This document shows positions 1-13,600 of a stretch of DNA of 64,000 nt, piece by piece. Origin of the DNA: Apoderus coryli. Taxonomy: Eukaryota > Arthropoda > Insecta > Coleoptera > Attelabidae. Where the stretch lies: contig OU452205.1 of NCBI GenBank assembly GCA_911728435.2, positions 2,361,760 through 2,425,759 on the forward strand, given 5' to 3'. Both the position numbers and the translations under genes were made by a program. The first letter of the stretch is position 1; each line of letters starts with the position of its first letter. The notes under the pieces were generated by a model. The model was not told the DNA's origin. It did not search any database and saw only the letters and a list, made by a program, of their open reading frames with translations.

Positions 1-346
1 GAAAGCTTACCTTTGTATGTCCCAAACATACAGTAATTTTTTTTATTTAAAATATTCATTTTTTCACCTTATTTTGACTATTAAGTCATCGAAAAAGCAC
101 CCTAATTTTCAATCGAAAATTCTCACGTCAAAATATCTGCTTTTTTTAAAAGTTGGTGTGTTTGAAATCTCTACTTTCTGATGGTATAAAAAAAATATAC
201 ACTACTATGGTAAATGTTCTCAGAAAATGCAAATAATGAAAAAAACGCGGAGCCGAAATTTTGTTTTTTCTAATTACTTCTCCATTATATGATGAAATAA
301 AAGTCTAATCTCCACAAAACAAATTTAATAGAAATTTTAACTATAT

Positions 347-389
347 CCAAACATGTTTCGGAACTTCATACTAGTTCCATCATCAGTAG
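347..389 (-). ncRNA. Hammerhead ribozyme motif, left arm
   Basis: On the minus strand the core CUGAUGA (plus 380-386) is followed by one extra U, a 5-bp stem II (GGAAC/GUUCC), GAAA, and then CAUGUU. The last part can form a minimal stem III of two pairs with cleavage after GUU. Stem I pairs the three bases before the core with UGG after the cleavage site, using one wobble. The extra base between the core and stem II is non-canonical, so activity is uncertain. Confidence 0.5.
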
Positions 390-569
390 TAATAATAAGA
401 GAAACTTAAAATATTGTTCCAGAAAATTTCTATTGATGAATTTTCCATAAAATGGGGAGTTGTTCATTTTAATGTAATTTTGATCTACATGTGTTCACCA
501 AAAATATATATATTTCCAGACCTCAATAGAAATTTTCTGGAACAATATTTTAAGTTTCTCTTATTATTA

Positions 570-612
570 CCACTGATGATGGAACTAGTATGAAGTTCCG
601 AAACATGTTTGG
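570..612 (+). ncRNA. Hammerhead ribozyme motif, right arm
   Basis: The core CUGAUGA is at 573-579, stem II at 581-585 with 595-599 (five pairs), and GAAA at 600-603. A603-U608 and C604-G607 form a tiny stem III, and U609 is the cleavage nucleotide. Stem I is CCA (570-572) with UGG (610-612). U580 is a one-base bulge between core and stem II. It is the mirror copy of the motif at 347-389. The layout matches the minimal-stem-III hammerheads described from Penelope-like retroelements. Confidence 0.55.
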
Positions 613-780
613 ATATAGTTAAAATTTCTATTAAATTTGTTTTGTGGAGATTAGACTTTTGTTTCATCATATAAATACGCAACTCCACTTAAGAATGGAC
701 TATTCAAAATAAGGTGAAAAAATGAATATTTTAAATCAAAAAAATTACTGTATGTTTGGGACATACAAAGGTAAGTTTTC

Positions 781-3700
781 ACCAAATTTCGTGAAAAAAT
801 AGTTGTTTTTGCAAAAGTTAAAAATAAAAACCCAAAAACTCGGTTAATCGAATTTTTCACATACATTTTGAGGTTATGTGAAAAAAGTGTCGATACAAAA
901 GTTGTAGATCTTTTTATTACCTACAACTTTGCCATTTAACTTTTTTTCATAGGACTTGCAGTCTTACCGGAAATCGAGATTTACCCTTAAAAAATTAACC
1001 CGACCACAGATCGCCCGTAATTTATTTTTCCTTTCATTTTTGTTATATTTTCTACCTTTTCCAATGGGTATCATCCTACTATACTATCCATTACGTGTGA
1101 TATACCACCTATTTTTGAGAGCCGTATTTAAAAAAAACAAGTTGATGATGGTTTTTCAAAAATGAAACGTTGTAGTGAATATTTGTTAAGCTATCTTATT
1201 CTCCTCAAAAAGTAGCAATGAGAAAGTGCTTTTAATTGTTTTATATCTGTAAAAATAATGCCAGAAATAAATAAAAACTATAATCGCAAAAAATTGTTTT
1301 TTCTAAAATTCTCGAAAACTGCTAAAGTTAGTTTACTTTTGAAAACACCATTTAAAATGTGTTTAAATTGTACAACTTTTCTCAAATATAACCGACATTG
1401 TAACTCCTACAGTTTCCAAGATTCCAATGGTATCCCATTCTTATCGTGGACACAGTGTATATCAATAGAGTTCAATCTTTGTAAGTCAGATAAAACTGTA
1501 CATAAATACCTAGATTTTTGGATTCAATAGACCGAAAAGTTTATGTACAACACTCCGTATAATAAAAAAATGCTTTTAAAAATTTGGTGAAGTGGTAAAA
1601 CGTGTTTTAGATTAGTATTTAAATTTATCAACACCCAACGTTTGTTACGAACGAGAAATACACTTTGCTGTGGTCTAAACATTGGTGACTCTGTTGCGTC
1701 GAAAATATTCGATTCTGACTTATAAATAAGCACACCATATTCCGTAAATAAGTGTAATTTCGCACAACCAGAAATCTCGATATCCCAAAATGAACAAACC
1801 TTTATTTGCGTTTTATTAGTTTTCTTTGTCAAGCACATACCTACTTTTTCTAAAAATTTATGTTCCTACGTAATTCTACTGGATCTGACATTTATTATTT
1901 TGTTGCTTCAAGTCCGTATTTTAAGGGAAACTGAAAGGGTTAAAATTTGCAGAAAAGTACTTAAATTAAAAGTAGCTGGACCTTATGGGAGATAATAACG
2001 AAATACCTGTCTTCATCAATGCAAGGAAATTTGAGAAAACAAATTTTGCTTACAGTAATATTGAAAAACTCGTCATAACACTTTTTGCATTTCGCTATCA
2101 CAGTTAGCATTCTCAGGGGAGATTTAAAACTGTTTTAATTCTCTTTTTACTAAAAAAAAAAAAATACTCAAAAAAACCTCTTTTATCTTTTTTAATAATT
2201 TACTAAAGAAAAGGCTTGTAAACGTGTTAAACTCGAATTCACGAGAATATTACGTAAAATTCGATGATTTTGTGGCATAATCTCTAGATGCTTTACGAAG
2301 TTAGCTGTTTAACTTTTCTTATTTTGACTTCTCCTGTCAATTAGTGATACCAATAAACAAACTACAAATATCTGAATGAGTTCGAAACTTTTGAAAAATG
2401 TATCCTGATTTGTTTTAGTACCATGAAAGTGATGTTAGTGGAGATCCCTGCCCACAAATGGATTTCTCCCAAGTTGTGAACATTTTTTGACCATAAATTG
2501 GGGTAACTCAGCTACAAAACACCTCATTTTAATCCGATCTTTGCATTTAAAACTCTACCAAAATTCTTGCATTGGTGGAGATAGTTTTCCACCAAAAATG
2601 TGTGCAAAGTTGAAAGTCATTTTGTGAATTGAATATGCCCATCTCTAGTGATGGTATTGTGTATTCTCCCATCTCTAAAACGCACACGCGGTAGTCTGTC
2701 AACCGTCTACGGTTGACAGTTGGACAAGTGACAGTTGAAGTGACATTACAGACGCTTGAGAAAAAGCGTGAACTCCGATAACCCTAGAAAATTTATGTGT
2801 TGGATATTTAAAATAAAAAGAATAACGAATATTGTGAAAAAATCGTTTAATTTGAAAATTCAAGCTCCCAAAATTCCTACAATTTTTAACTATTTTTTTA
2901 ATGAATCATTTAGGATTTCAGCCTCAATAATGTTGCTACTATAAATACGAATTAGTGGAGATTTCTATCTATCGTATCTACGAAATCCCTCAAATGTGCA
3001 TATAGGCTTCTGAATTATAGTTTTTCCGAAATTTGTGCCAGATAATTCTGTTTATAAATTGTCTTCAAATATTATACCCGCCTCTGATTGCTCCACAGGG
3101 AGGTCAAATAATTGTATTGGCACTAATTTAGTGTTAGAGTTGGTTTGGTTGACTTGACTGTTCATATTTCTTAATTGGAACTGTTCGCTTGCTCTTAGTT
3201 ATTTAATAAAGTATGTAGTATTTTTGTCAAACACAGAAAGTACGAAAATATTTTCTGTGTACGATGTAAACAGAACAATAACATAAAAGGCGAAAGCATA
3301 GAAAACGAATTGTAAAGAAAATAAATAATGTCAAACACACACACATAGAAATGAACAATATGTTGATGAAAATATTTAATATCAGAGTTTTTGAGATATA
3401 AATAGCTTCAGGCTTTCTCTATATTTCTCACTAAACTTAATTTGTACTTTACTGAAATTAACCCTGAATGCAAAAACTTCTCGTATTTTTCAACTCGAGT
3501 AATTTTATGATTTTCTTCGCACACTTATTACATAAATAACTAATTTTTTATTGTCAATTTGCTTTTTATGAATGCCAATTTGCAATGATGTTGTCAATTT
3601 GATTCCTGTACGAGCATATGGCTTGTAATAAATAATTAAGAAAATTATTTTATCGATTGTTCAATGATTATCGATTAATCATTAATTGCTGGCGCGCACA

Positions 3701-4010
3701 GGTCTCGCGCTCGCGCATATTTTTCGTTCGTGACAGTTCAAAAATATATGTCGCTGAGAAATTGAGAATTGAGAAAAGAACTAATCATAAAACATACAAG
3801 GAGTATGTTTTGTGGAACTAATAAAGTTCGCAGAGAGTTGGCCAGTTGGCCGTCCTTTTTTTATTTAAAGAAAAGGTTACCTATATGTACCTTAAAAATA
3901 CTCTTGGTGTTACTGTGGCAAAATATATACCTAATAATTGTGTGAAAGTGGAGAACATTGAGTAGATTGGATCACAACGAGCGAGGCCCCGAATCAGAAC
4001 TACAGCATCA
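781..4010. other. AT-rich intergenic stretch without a recognised gene
   Basis: No reading frame here resembles a known protein. A short perfect hairpin made of CTGTCAACCGT and its reverse complement lies near 2697-2720, next to further TGACAGTT-type repeats. The stretch at about 3690-3715 is unusually GC-rich. I see no RNA gene. Promoter elements for the downstream IFT80 gene cannot be identified with confidence. Confidence 0.5.
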
Positions 4011-4013
4011 AAA

Positions 4014-4472
4014 GGTAGGGTTTGCGTCCACCGCTGCAGTTGTCGTTTGCCGTTACAGTTCTACATCGTGATTTATAAACATTGCAACGGTTGTCTCAAC
4101 TCATAACCTATAATTATTTTATTTACTTTCGGTTTTGGTTCTTATTATTTATTAATAATATCATAAATATAAACATGGATGATTTAATGAGGACAGGGAG
4201 TAAATAACAATTAGGCAATTGGGGTAAATAATAATTTTAATTTACGGGATCATATTTATGATGTCTATCAAATTGGACACATGACAATTTATTGCGTTTC
4301 TATTGGTTGTGTTGCCAGCGGCAACGGAAAAAGATAAACTTGAATTATGTTGAACAGCGTTCGACGCAAACGGTAACGGAAAACGGCAGTTTATAAATAT
4401 AAGTACGCAACTTACGTGTGGTGAAATCGGACGGTGGACGGCAGCGCAAATGAATAGTTTATAAATCACCAG
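4014..4472 (-). mobile_element. Harbinger-like MITE, left end degraded
   Basis: The reverse complement of this interval matches the element at 46938-47347 over most of its length, including the stretch around CAACACAACCAATAGAAACG. Its intact terminus reads GTTTATAAATCACCAG and is followed by TAA, fitting a three-base TWA target site. The other terminus has lost its TATAAAC inverted repeat. It has no coding capacity. Confidence 0.6.
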
Positions 4473-4743
4473 TAATTTTAATCGCGTCGCTCTATTATCC
4501 GAACAGAAAAACTTGGAATTTAAATATTGAACTTGTGCAACCTACTAATACAGTCACAGTCCATTAAGAAAAATAGTTAATCATTGCATTTATTATACAA
4601 TTCTCATTAGCACCATGTTGAACTTGAAAAGGCATAGAGGAATATAATTTAGGCTTAAAAAAAGGTCGACTTATTAGAAAATTGGCAAATGTGTCTTTTC
4701 CGTAATTATTATATTATTTCCGATGTTCTAGTTTTTTTGTTAA

Positions 4744-5304
4744 GGCGGGTTTAGCCAACTAATAATGCATAGTACATAATGCATAAAGAATAATGCTTAA
4801 TACATAATGCATGATCGATAATGCACAACAAAATACCTATAGGTGCTTATACAACTCATAACTTTTATGTATAAAGCGAAAAGTGACAATTGACTAGACA
4901 GCAGGTTAACCTATTACCATTGTCTTTAAAGACAATGCTATTACTTTGTGCTTGACTTATCTTGGTTTTGATAGCTTTCGAATAAAAAATCCTGTTGATT
5001 ATCACATTTTCAATTATCATTTACTTTATTTTGTAAATTGAGGTTATGTAAGTGTTTATAAATATAAGCACAGCCAACTTTACTTAGAGAGTAGGCTGTG
5101 ATATAAGGCATGCGGCGCATGCCTATTGATATTTTTTGCATAATTTAGTGCATAAAGTTGAAAGTTCCCAACATTATGCATTATTCATTATGAACGAAAA
5201 TTATGAATTACCTATACACTATTCGTTGTATACCTAAACAGGTACATGCAAGTGTCATGTTTTAAAAATTATCCATTATGCATTATTAGTTGGCTAAACC
5301 CGCC
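4744..5304. mobile_element. MITE with GGCGGGTTTAGCCAACTAAT termini
   Basis: The two ends are near-perfect inverted repeats of about 27 bp starting GGCGGGTTTAGCC. The interior is AT-rich, with many ATAATGCAT-type short repeats near both ends. A hairpin made of CACAGCCA and its complement lies near 5068-5100, and a similar hairpin occurs at 43368-43390. No coding region is present, and the target-site duplication is not clear. Confidence 0.65.
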
Positions 5305-5640
5305 TTTATACTTGTTATGTACTTACCATCAATAGACAATCCAAAATAATCAACGAATAGGTACACTAGGTATATCTTTATTCGAGGTGAACAGAAACAA
5401 CAAAGAGCTGCGTACGTTAAGCCTGTTGTTTCTATAACAACCATACGATTCAAACAAGAATCTACTGTGTTTTCAATGTAGGCATAGGTACAATAGCAAT
5501 ATGGCAAAATCCAAAATAAAGTAGGTTGGCTTTTAATATAATTTTACCCCAAAACAGCAGTAAAAACAATAATATACGAACAACACGTCTCTTGTGGTTA
5601 TTTGGATTCATAATACACAGTCGAAAGTACGGGAAATCAA

Positions 5641-8600
5641 ATGAAATTTAAAATATCAGTAGCGGGACAATCAGGCCATGAAGCCCCAGTTACGTGTATC
5701 GGATGGAGTAGTACCGAAGAGGTATATTCGGCAGGGTAAGTAGGTACATATTAGATAATATTAGTGCTTAATAGTACATACCTAGTTAATTAAGAAGTGG
5801 AATTGATAAAATGGTAAACATGCAGTATAGTTGTACTAAATTATGGTCTGACCGCGCCGCTGCGCAGTCAGACGAGTTTTGGGAGTTCAGATTGTAATCG
5901 AAGTGTGGTGTTGCCAGGTTTAAAACACACATATTATGTTGAAACGGTAAAATATTTAGCGCTTAATTTTTGACCGTTAAATGTAAATGCTACTCTAGGT
6001 TATACACATATTTGTTATATTTATGTGGATTAGTTCGATAGCAGTTATCGTTAGGTAATCATTGCAGGAGGTTGGGGGTAAAATGCTGAGTATCGAAGGT
6101 TAGGTAGCAGGCAGGGATGTGTTGTAAGGGTGTAATAGTAATTATCAGGAAGTGTTAGTAAAGGAGGGTGGGTGTAGAAAGCTGGATTGAGATGAGATGT
6201 AGTAGGCAGATAGTTGTTATATTAGTTCCATAGCAGTCATTATTAGGACAACACATCCCAGCCTGCTACCTAACCTTCCATACTCAGCATTTTACCCTTA
6301 ACCTCCTGCAATGATTACCTAACGATTACTGCTATCGAACTAATCCACACAAATATTGCAGGAGGTTGAGGGTAAAATGCTGAGTATGGAAGGTTAGGTA
6401 GCAGGCTGGGATGTGTTGTCCTAATAATGACTGCTATCGAACTAATATAACAACTACGTGCCTACTACATTTCATCTCAATCCTGCTTTCTACACTCACC
6501 CTCCTTTACTAACTCTTCCTGATCATCACTATTACACCCTTATAACATATCCATGCCTGCTACCTAACCTTCCATACTCAGCATTTTACCCCCCGCAATG
6601 ATATAATAATTACATCCACTGTATAAATTTATAATATCATAAAATTGTATTATTCATTCTATCAGTCGATATAGTGAATAGATACCAGCCTGGCAACATC
6701 GTTAGAGTAGTGACACTTTTTCACATAAAATTCGTCTGACTGCGCAGCGGCGCGGTCAGACCATAATTTAGTACAACTATACTGCATGTTTACCGATAAA
6801 ATCAAGCTCAAATCGAATGCAAACAAAAAAATTAGTGTATCAAATGTATAAGTTTTTAAATGGGACACTCTATATTTAAAGTTATATTTCAATAGTACAG
6901 AGTGTGTCGTTGTAATTGCGGTTATTAGGTATATCTATATACTCTAGAATGATAATCCCGTAGTACAAAAGTGTAACCAAAAGTGTAAAGCTGTCCCTAA
7001 TGCGCATGGTCACCATTTATTTTAGCTTATTTTACGACAGGGTCGGCTTTGATCAAATGTAATATTACTGATATTATATTTTAACTGAAATTTTCCCTTT
7101 TGGTATCATTTAAACAAAAAAATGGAATTTTAGAAAGTAATAAAAAATTACATTAAACCTATAAATACTTTATTGCCTAAGAGGTACAATTCTAATACTG
7201 GAAAAAGGACACGATCATTTTAATTACTTATTTAAAATTATATAAACATTGCATTTAAATTCTTACAATCAAACTTATTTACTTATTCACAAGAATATAC
7301 TACGAGGTTGGTTTGATAAGTCTGTATCTTTTTGAATTTCTGGCGCTGTAACTTTATGGTCTCTGAACCATCAATTTCAATTAGGTATTATAAAAAGTGG
7401 TTTATCAGTAGTACAAGTGACGCTGAACGTTCAGGTCGTCCAAAAGAAGCCGTTAAGTCAGAAATCGTTGATAAAATCCATGGAATGGTATTGGACGATC
7501 GAAGACTAAAAGTGTACGAGCTGGCAGGCATCCCAACTGAGCGGATGCATAACATTTTTCATGAATTTTTGTATATGAAAAAGCAGTTCGCGATTGCTCT
7601 CAATCCCCCACAAATACAACCGTGTGACCAGTTTTTGCGCCGTATCCTTACCGTAGATGCCCAAGAAACTATCGAAACAGAGGGTTTCTACGGGTTAACG
7701 ATCAAAATCAATAATATTATACCTATCAATTCAAATTTTTCAGTGATGACAACCAAATTCTATGTTGGTCAGTTGCAAACTCAACAGCCATAAAACTAAC
7801 GCAACTAAATCAAGATATTTTTCCCACCGACATTCACTTTCTACCACGAGCCGGTAAACATGGTGATTTGATACTACTGACTGCAGCTGATGGAAGATTT
7901 TATATCTTTAATAAAGCTGGCCGCATCGAAAGAAGCGTGGAAGCACATAAAGGAGCTGTATTGGTAGGACAATGGAGTTACGATGGTACAGGTCTCTTAA
8001 CAGGTACGCGTTTACTCAGCATCAAGCAAGCAAATTACAAATTATGACTGACTTAAAGGAACGAGGAATTCTGGGACACAATCTTTATTTTTCTTATGCT
8101 GGGAAACTTAGGGTACACCTTCTCATTAGGGAAAACTTTGCTTCGTCGTTATAAAAAAAATGCTCTAAAGATTGTTTCCAGTGATAACCATGACCACTAA
8201 AGCAGTGCTGGCGATAATTTTCAGGTCATAGCTAACATATCTCTAACAACGGACCTTCTACACAATGATGATGTAATGCCCTGTATATAACACTCTATGT
8301 GACGCCCTGTATACGTTCATTTCTTCGCGCGATAGTAACCATAACCATCCACTTCTTCACACCTATGATCGGTGTTTTTTTTTGTAAGGGTCCGTTCGAC
8401 ATGTGTCCCCGGTTTCACTACAGCCTCATGGGCTTATTGTGAAAATTCCCCGTATTTTATGCCACCCAATCCAACAACCCTGTACCCTCCACTAACTTAT
8501 GGAGTTCAGTTATGTGTTGGGTGTCAATATCTGCAGGCGCAATCAGCGCGTGCCTAAAAATAACGTGTCGCCTTCGCTGTAAGGCTATAACACTCACATA

Positions 8601-10627
8601 TCACATGGTGAGCTGTTTCAACTGCCCCATTACACAATCTGCATTGCAGGTCTCCGTTATACAGCCCCATCTTATTTAGGTGACTTCTCAGGGCGCAATG
8701 CCCAGTGAGGAGTCCTATAGTTATTCGAATCTGACTCCTGCTTAATGTTAGCAGTTTTTCAGTACGTTTTGTGCCTGCACCAGGTATGAATTTCTTACCA
8801 TGTTCCTGCTTAATTTCTTTCTTGAAACCATTTGCCCAGGAATACCTTTCTTTTCGTATCTGTCTTCTAGACTTTTCCACATACTGTAAGCAGTGTTTTT
8901 GTTTCGAATTCAGTCAATTTGCATATCATCTAGGCATTGTACGGTGTATGACATGCATCTGTGGTCTCTTTTTTGCATTTCCAATCGGTTCCTTTCATCG
9001 GTAAAATCTGCTTCTCTAAATTCAGTATTTATACATTCTACATCTTTTTCTTGAAGTAAAATTCTCATTCGAAATTTCCATGTATGATAATTACTTGCAT
9101 TCAGAACTTCTATATTGTGAGTGTTTTTTGTAGAACTTCCAACTAGAGCCATTTTAGTATTTTCTAACTTTTTACTTTGCACTTTCCGGTATTCCTTAAC
9201 TCAATTAGACTCTGGGCCCATAACCTGTTGTTTTATTTAATTGAAACACTAATTTACTATACTACTTTATTAATAATTATTAGAACAAAATTGGAAAAAG
9301 TGAAATATAACTTAAACATGTGATAGACATTTTTTAACCTCTATGTAACTTAGATCAACTCCTTTATTACTACTACTGCACACTCGTGTTATCATAAGTG
9401 ACAGTTCATATTTCATTGACGCCATTTTTAAGCTAAGAAAAACATTCTTAACAAGAAATACGTTCCCAATATCTCTGGTGCTCTTTTTTGGCCCAGCACT
9501 TCAGAAGTTCCCGCGCCGTTCTTTTAGACAAGCCAAGCCCGAACATTTTTACGATTTCACCTTGGAGATACAGTGGTCCTAGTCCCTCTGTTTTCTTCCT
9601 CCTGATGAAAGCGATCGTTGCTGACTTTGACGGGCTCATTCTTAGTCCCTGTTCCAAAGTCCAGTTTGCTGCTATATAAAGGGCCCGTTGCATACGTTCC
9701 CTTACTGTACTATTAAACTTTCCCTGGACATATATGACTAGGTCATCTGCAAAACCCAGAACCCCAAATCCTTCATTGTCCAGAACTTTTAGCAAATCGT
9801 CTATAACCAGGTTCCACATCAGAGGAGACAGTACTCCCCCCTGCTGAAGTACATACCATTCTTCCTTTAAGCATGCACTTTATCCACCTGCAGCAAGTCG
9901 CATTGATGCCTCGTTGCCTCAGTGCTGCTAGGATTGAGTTCGTTAAAACGTTATCGAAGGCTCCCTGGATGTTCAGGATGGTTGCAAGTACAACCTCCCT
10001 GCTCTCCAGGGCGTATTCCGCCTTACTAACTAACTGATGCAGCGCTGTCTCAGTCGACATGCCGCTTCTAAACGCATATTGGTTCGGGTGTATGGCACTA
10101 TTTCCAGAGCCCCGTCCCGAATATGTCTATCTATTATTTTTTCCAGCGTCTTTAGCAAGGAAGATGTTAGACTTCTTGGTCGCATACCCTTTGCTGCTAC
10201 TCAGGGAGTCTCTGCCCTCCTGCAACATTTTTGGATAAATGCTGTCAATTCCCGGCGATTTTTAAATGTACTCAAGGCCCATTTAATTATACTACAATTT
10301 ATCACTGTCTTTGTTAGTTACACGCAGATCGAGAACTATCGAAGACATCGCCTTCATTTAAAAGATCTGCAAAATCTTCTAATTTGCTTGTAAAAACAAT
10401 GAATTTATCATTAATTCTCTCTAAATACTAAATCATCAACATTTCGACGCCTATGCCAGTTAGGATAACCATGAAACCGTGCAAAAGGCAGAGGGTTTTC
10501 ACGGAACACCAAATTTCGTAACAGAACAGGCAAACGGTATAACACGAAATCGCTCTTAGAATATAGGGGACGACATATAATGGGGTGTAGGAATTATGCA
10601 GACTGCCATTGTTATACAAGAAATGAA

Positions 10628-10658
<31 letters not shown>

Positions 10659-13600
10659 GATTAGAAGAGCGGTGGATTATAATATTGAGCGAACTGGAAA
10701 AATAAAAAGTAATACTGAGGCTTAATGTTTAACTGAATCTTAAAGTGGTGTCTCAAAGGTCTCAAAAATTCAATTTAAAAAAAAATGGAAAGTTTGAATT
10801 TGCATTACAGCACAATAAAAACATAATTAAAGCAGAATTAAATCATAATTAAATAAAGAAAAAACAAATAAAATTGCATAAAATTAGGAGGGCCATATTC
10901 TTGAACAACCAACACTAAGACCAAAGATTATACACGAAATCTTTGCCAAAGCAACACTTTCTCTTGTCTCGACTTTCTGTTGGGGTTTCTTTTGCCCAAA
11001 TATGTTCATTTTGACGATTAATGGATTCTAAATTCTAGACCAGTGGTCGCCAACCTTCTGAATGTATTGAGCACCCTCGGTAATTGTAGAATGTACAGTG
11101 AGCTACTTTTTTTTTGAATGTACAGTGTTTTTGGGGTCTTGGTGTGGTATAGGACGCTATCATACAGGACCTAATCCTGCGTAAATTTCACGACCCCATT
11201 ATTAGGAAAACAGATTTCAATTTTTTGGTACTTTGGTTTGGTATAGGACGCTATCATACAGGACCTAATCAAGACCTAAGAAACTATCCTTAATGACCGT
11301 TCCGAAGAATGTCGTTTGGCATGCAAATAGCCCTTCATAATATCATTGTCCTGCGTAAATTTCACGACCCCATTATTAGGAAAACAGATTTCAATTTTTT
11401 GGGGCCTTGGTTTGGTATAGGACACTATCATACAGGACCTAATCAAGACCTAAGAAACTATCCTTAATGACCGTACCGAAGAATGTCGTTTGGCATGCAA
11501 ATAGCCCTTCATAATATCATTGTCCTGCGCAAATTTCACGACCCCATAATTAGGAAAACAGATTTCAATTTTTTGGGGCCTTGGTTTGGTATAGGACGCT
11601 ATCATACAGGACCTAATCGAGACCTAAGAAACTATCCTTAATGACCGTTTCGAAGAATGTCGTTTGGCATGCAAATAGCCCTTCATAATATCATTGTCCT
11701 GCGTAAATATGCGTAAATATCACGACCCCATTATTAGGGAACCAGATTCGCGATCGACGGATTGGCGACCACTATTCTAGACAGTAAATTCATTCGGCTA
11801 AAGTATTTTACTCTTATTTTTGAGTCCAAAAATAGGAGGCACTGTTTAGGCCACTGCTCACGACATATTTTTTAAACTACATACAGCCGTTGTTATTTGC
11901 ACGCTGATGCATCCACATTCATGTACGAGTATCAGTCGCCTTTTCTAAGGAACGCGTTCAAGATACTTAATGTTTACTTTGAAGGCCATTCGTAGAGAAT
12001 CGGAACACGCAAATAGTTTTGAAGTAGGAACAAGCACAATTTAAAATTTGATTTTGATTCTGATTAGCGCCATTTTGAACTTGAAAATTTCCGGGCAATT
12101 TGTCATTTATTATAATAAAAAAATATAGTTGATGATAGTTAATGGAAGACGAAACGTCGTAACAGATTTGTCATAAGTTTAGCGTGAAGAATAAAATGTT
12201 GCTTTGATGTTGTACCTTTTGTTTTATAACATACCTACGTTTTGAAATTACTTCAGGAACAAAAATATTTACTCTTGTTTTCAAAAAAATTTTAAAGTTC
12301 GTGGAAGACGCTTTTCACGTCATAATGTTATTCAAAACATTACGCCACTTTGCTAAATTTAAACTACACCTCTAAGTCTTAACTTTGACAATGGTGGCCT
12401 TGTAATTTGAATAAAGAAAAATACAAAAATTTGACAAAACTCGATTATATTATTCAACATAGTTGCCTTCGAGTGCAATACAACGAGTATAGCGAATTCT
12501 CTTTATTAAATTAATTACGTCAAAATGACCAACATTTCGACGTAATAATGACGACAATATGTCGCAGCTAAGTGACGTCGAATAAGGACGTAACAACACG
12601 TCGAGTGATAACGTCAAAAATACGTCAATATGCGTCCAATGTTAAACCAAAAATGGTGGAAATAATAGGCTTAACTTGATTATGTTTCAGAACTAGTTCT
12701 GAAATCGCTAAGCAATTTGATTGGGTTTATAATAGTCTTCCCAAAACTAATATAAACCAATTAAATTGCAAGAAACAGGCTTAACTTCAACTAATTCTTA
12801 AAAGAATAAGAGAAAATCATAGCAAAATATGCCGTACAATACTTGTATTAACATAATAAAATCTTTATAAAAGAACTAAATACTAAAACAATAAAAATAA
12901 ATACCATATACTAAGAGTGGACAGTAAAGATCTATTAAAATGTTCTTGCTGTTTATAGGGCGGCCACCATGTTTCTCGGAGTCAACCACTTTTTTTGTAC
13001 AAGTGTCACCAAGTACCACCATCTTTTTCGACAAACTTAATGCCTAGGAAGGCCATATTAAGATACTTTATAAGTATTATGTACACCTCTATAATACACT
13101 TACTTATTCGCAAGGACAACACACATCACACTAATTAATGTAAAGTAAACACAAATCACAAAGGAAAAGAAAATGGCGCCTGACGTCACAATGTCAAATA
13201 CTCGCAACAGGGTTGCCGGTTGCCAGATGAAAAAAATATATAATAATATAATATCTTACAATTTAAAAAATGGTATCTTACGGCCAAAAATGGTTTCTTG
13301 ATAACAGCAATGCTTTATCAAAAATCGAAATTCACTTTTGCCAAAAATGCTATAACTCATGAATGAATAGTCAGATTGCTGTCTAAGGGATGAATTTAAA
13401 CTTCCCCAAACCGATAAATTTTGTATTAATGTATGAACCCCACAATATAAATTTGGTTGCGGTAATTCCACAGCCGGCGAAGATGGTTTCATAAAGGTAT
13501 GGTCGCGATCAGGCATGTTACGTTCCACAGTAGTTTCCAGTGATAGTTCCGTATACGGTGCATGTTGGTCGCCCGAAGGGCAAGGCATCGCCTATACCCA

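Larger units (their letters stand above)
1..780. repeat. Inverted-repeat element with a hammerhead motif in each arm
   Basis: The first ~76 bases are the reverse complement of 707-780, and about 282-430 is the reverse complement of 525-675. The left arm carries an extra ~200 bases (77-282) that the right arm lacks. Each arm holds a hammerhead-like motif, pointing in opposite directions. Downstream of each motif, in its own orientation, lies a GTGGAGA tract. This resembles the inverted, truncated copies known for Penelope-like elements, whose terminal repeats carry hammerheads, but no coding region is visible to confirm that. The element may extend left of the window. Confidence 0.6.

Noticed and set aside
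1141..1178. TTGATGATGG...AAATGAAACGTTG, hammerhead-like
   Set aside because: C3 of the core is U and stem II would be an A/T run with almost no loop; no consistent stem I.
12130..12172. TTGATGATAGTT...GACGAAACGTCG, hammerhead-like
   Set aside because: The core C3 is replaced by U and stem II has only about three weak pairs. It may be a dead relative but cannot be called.
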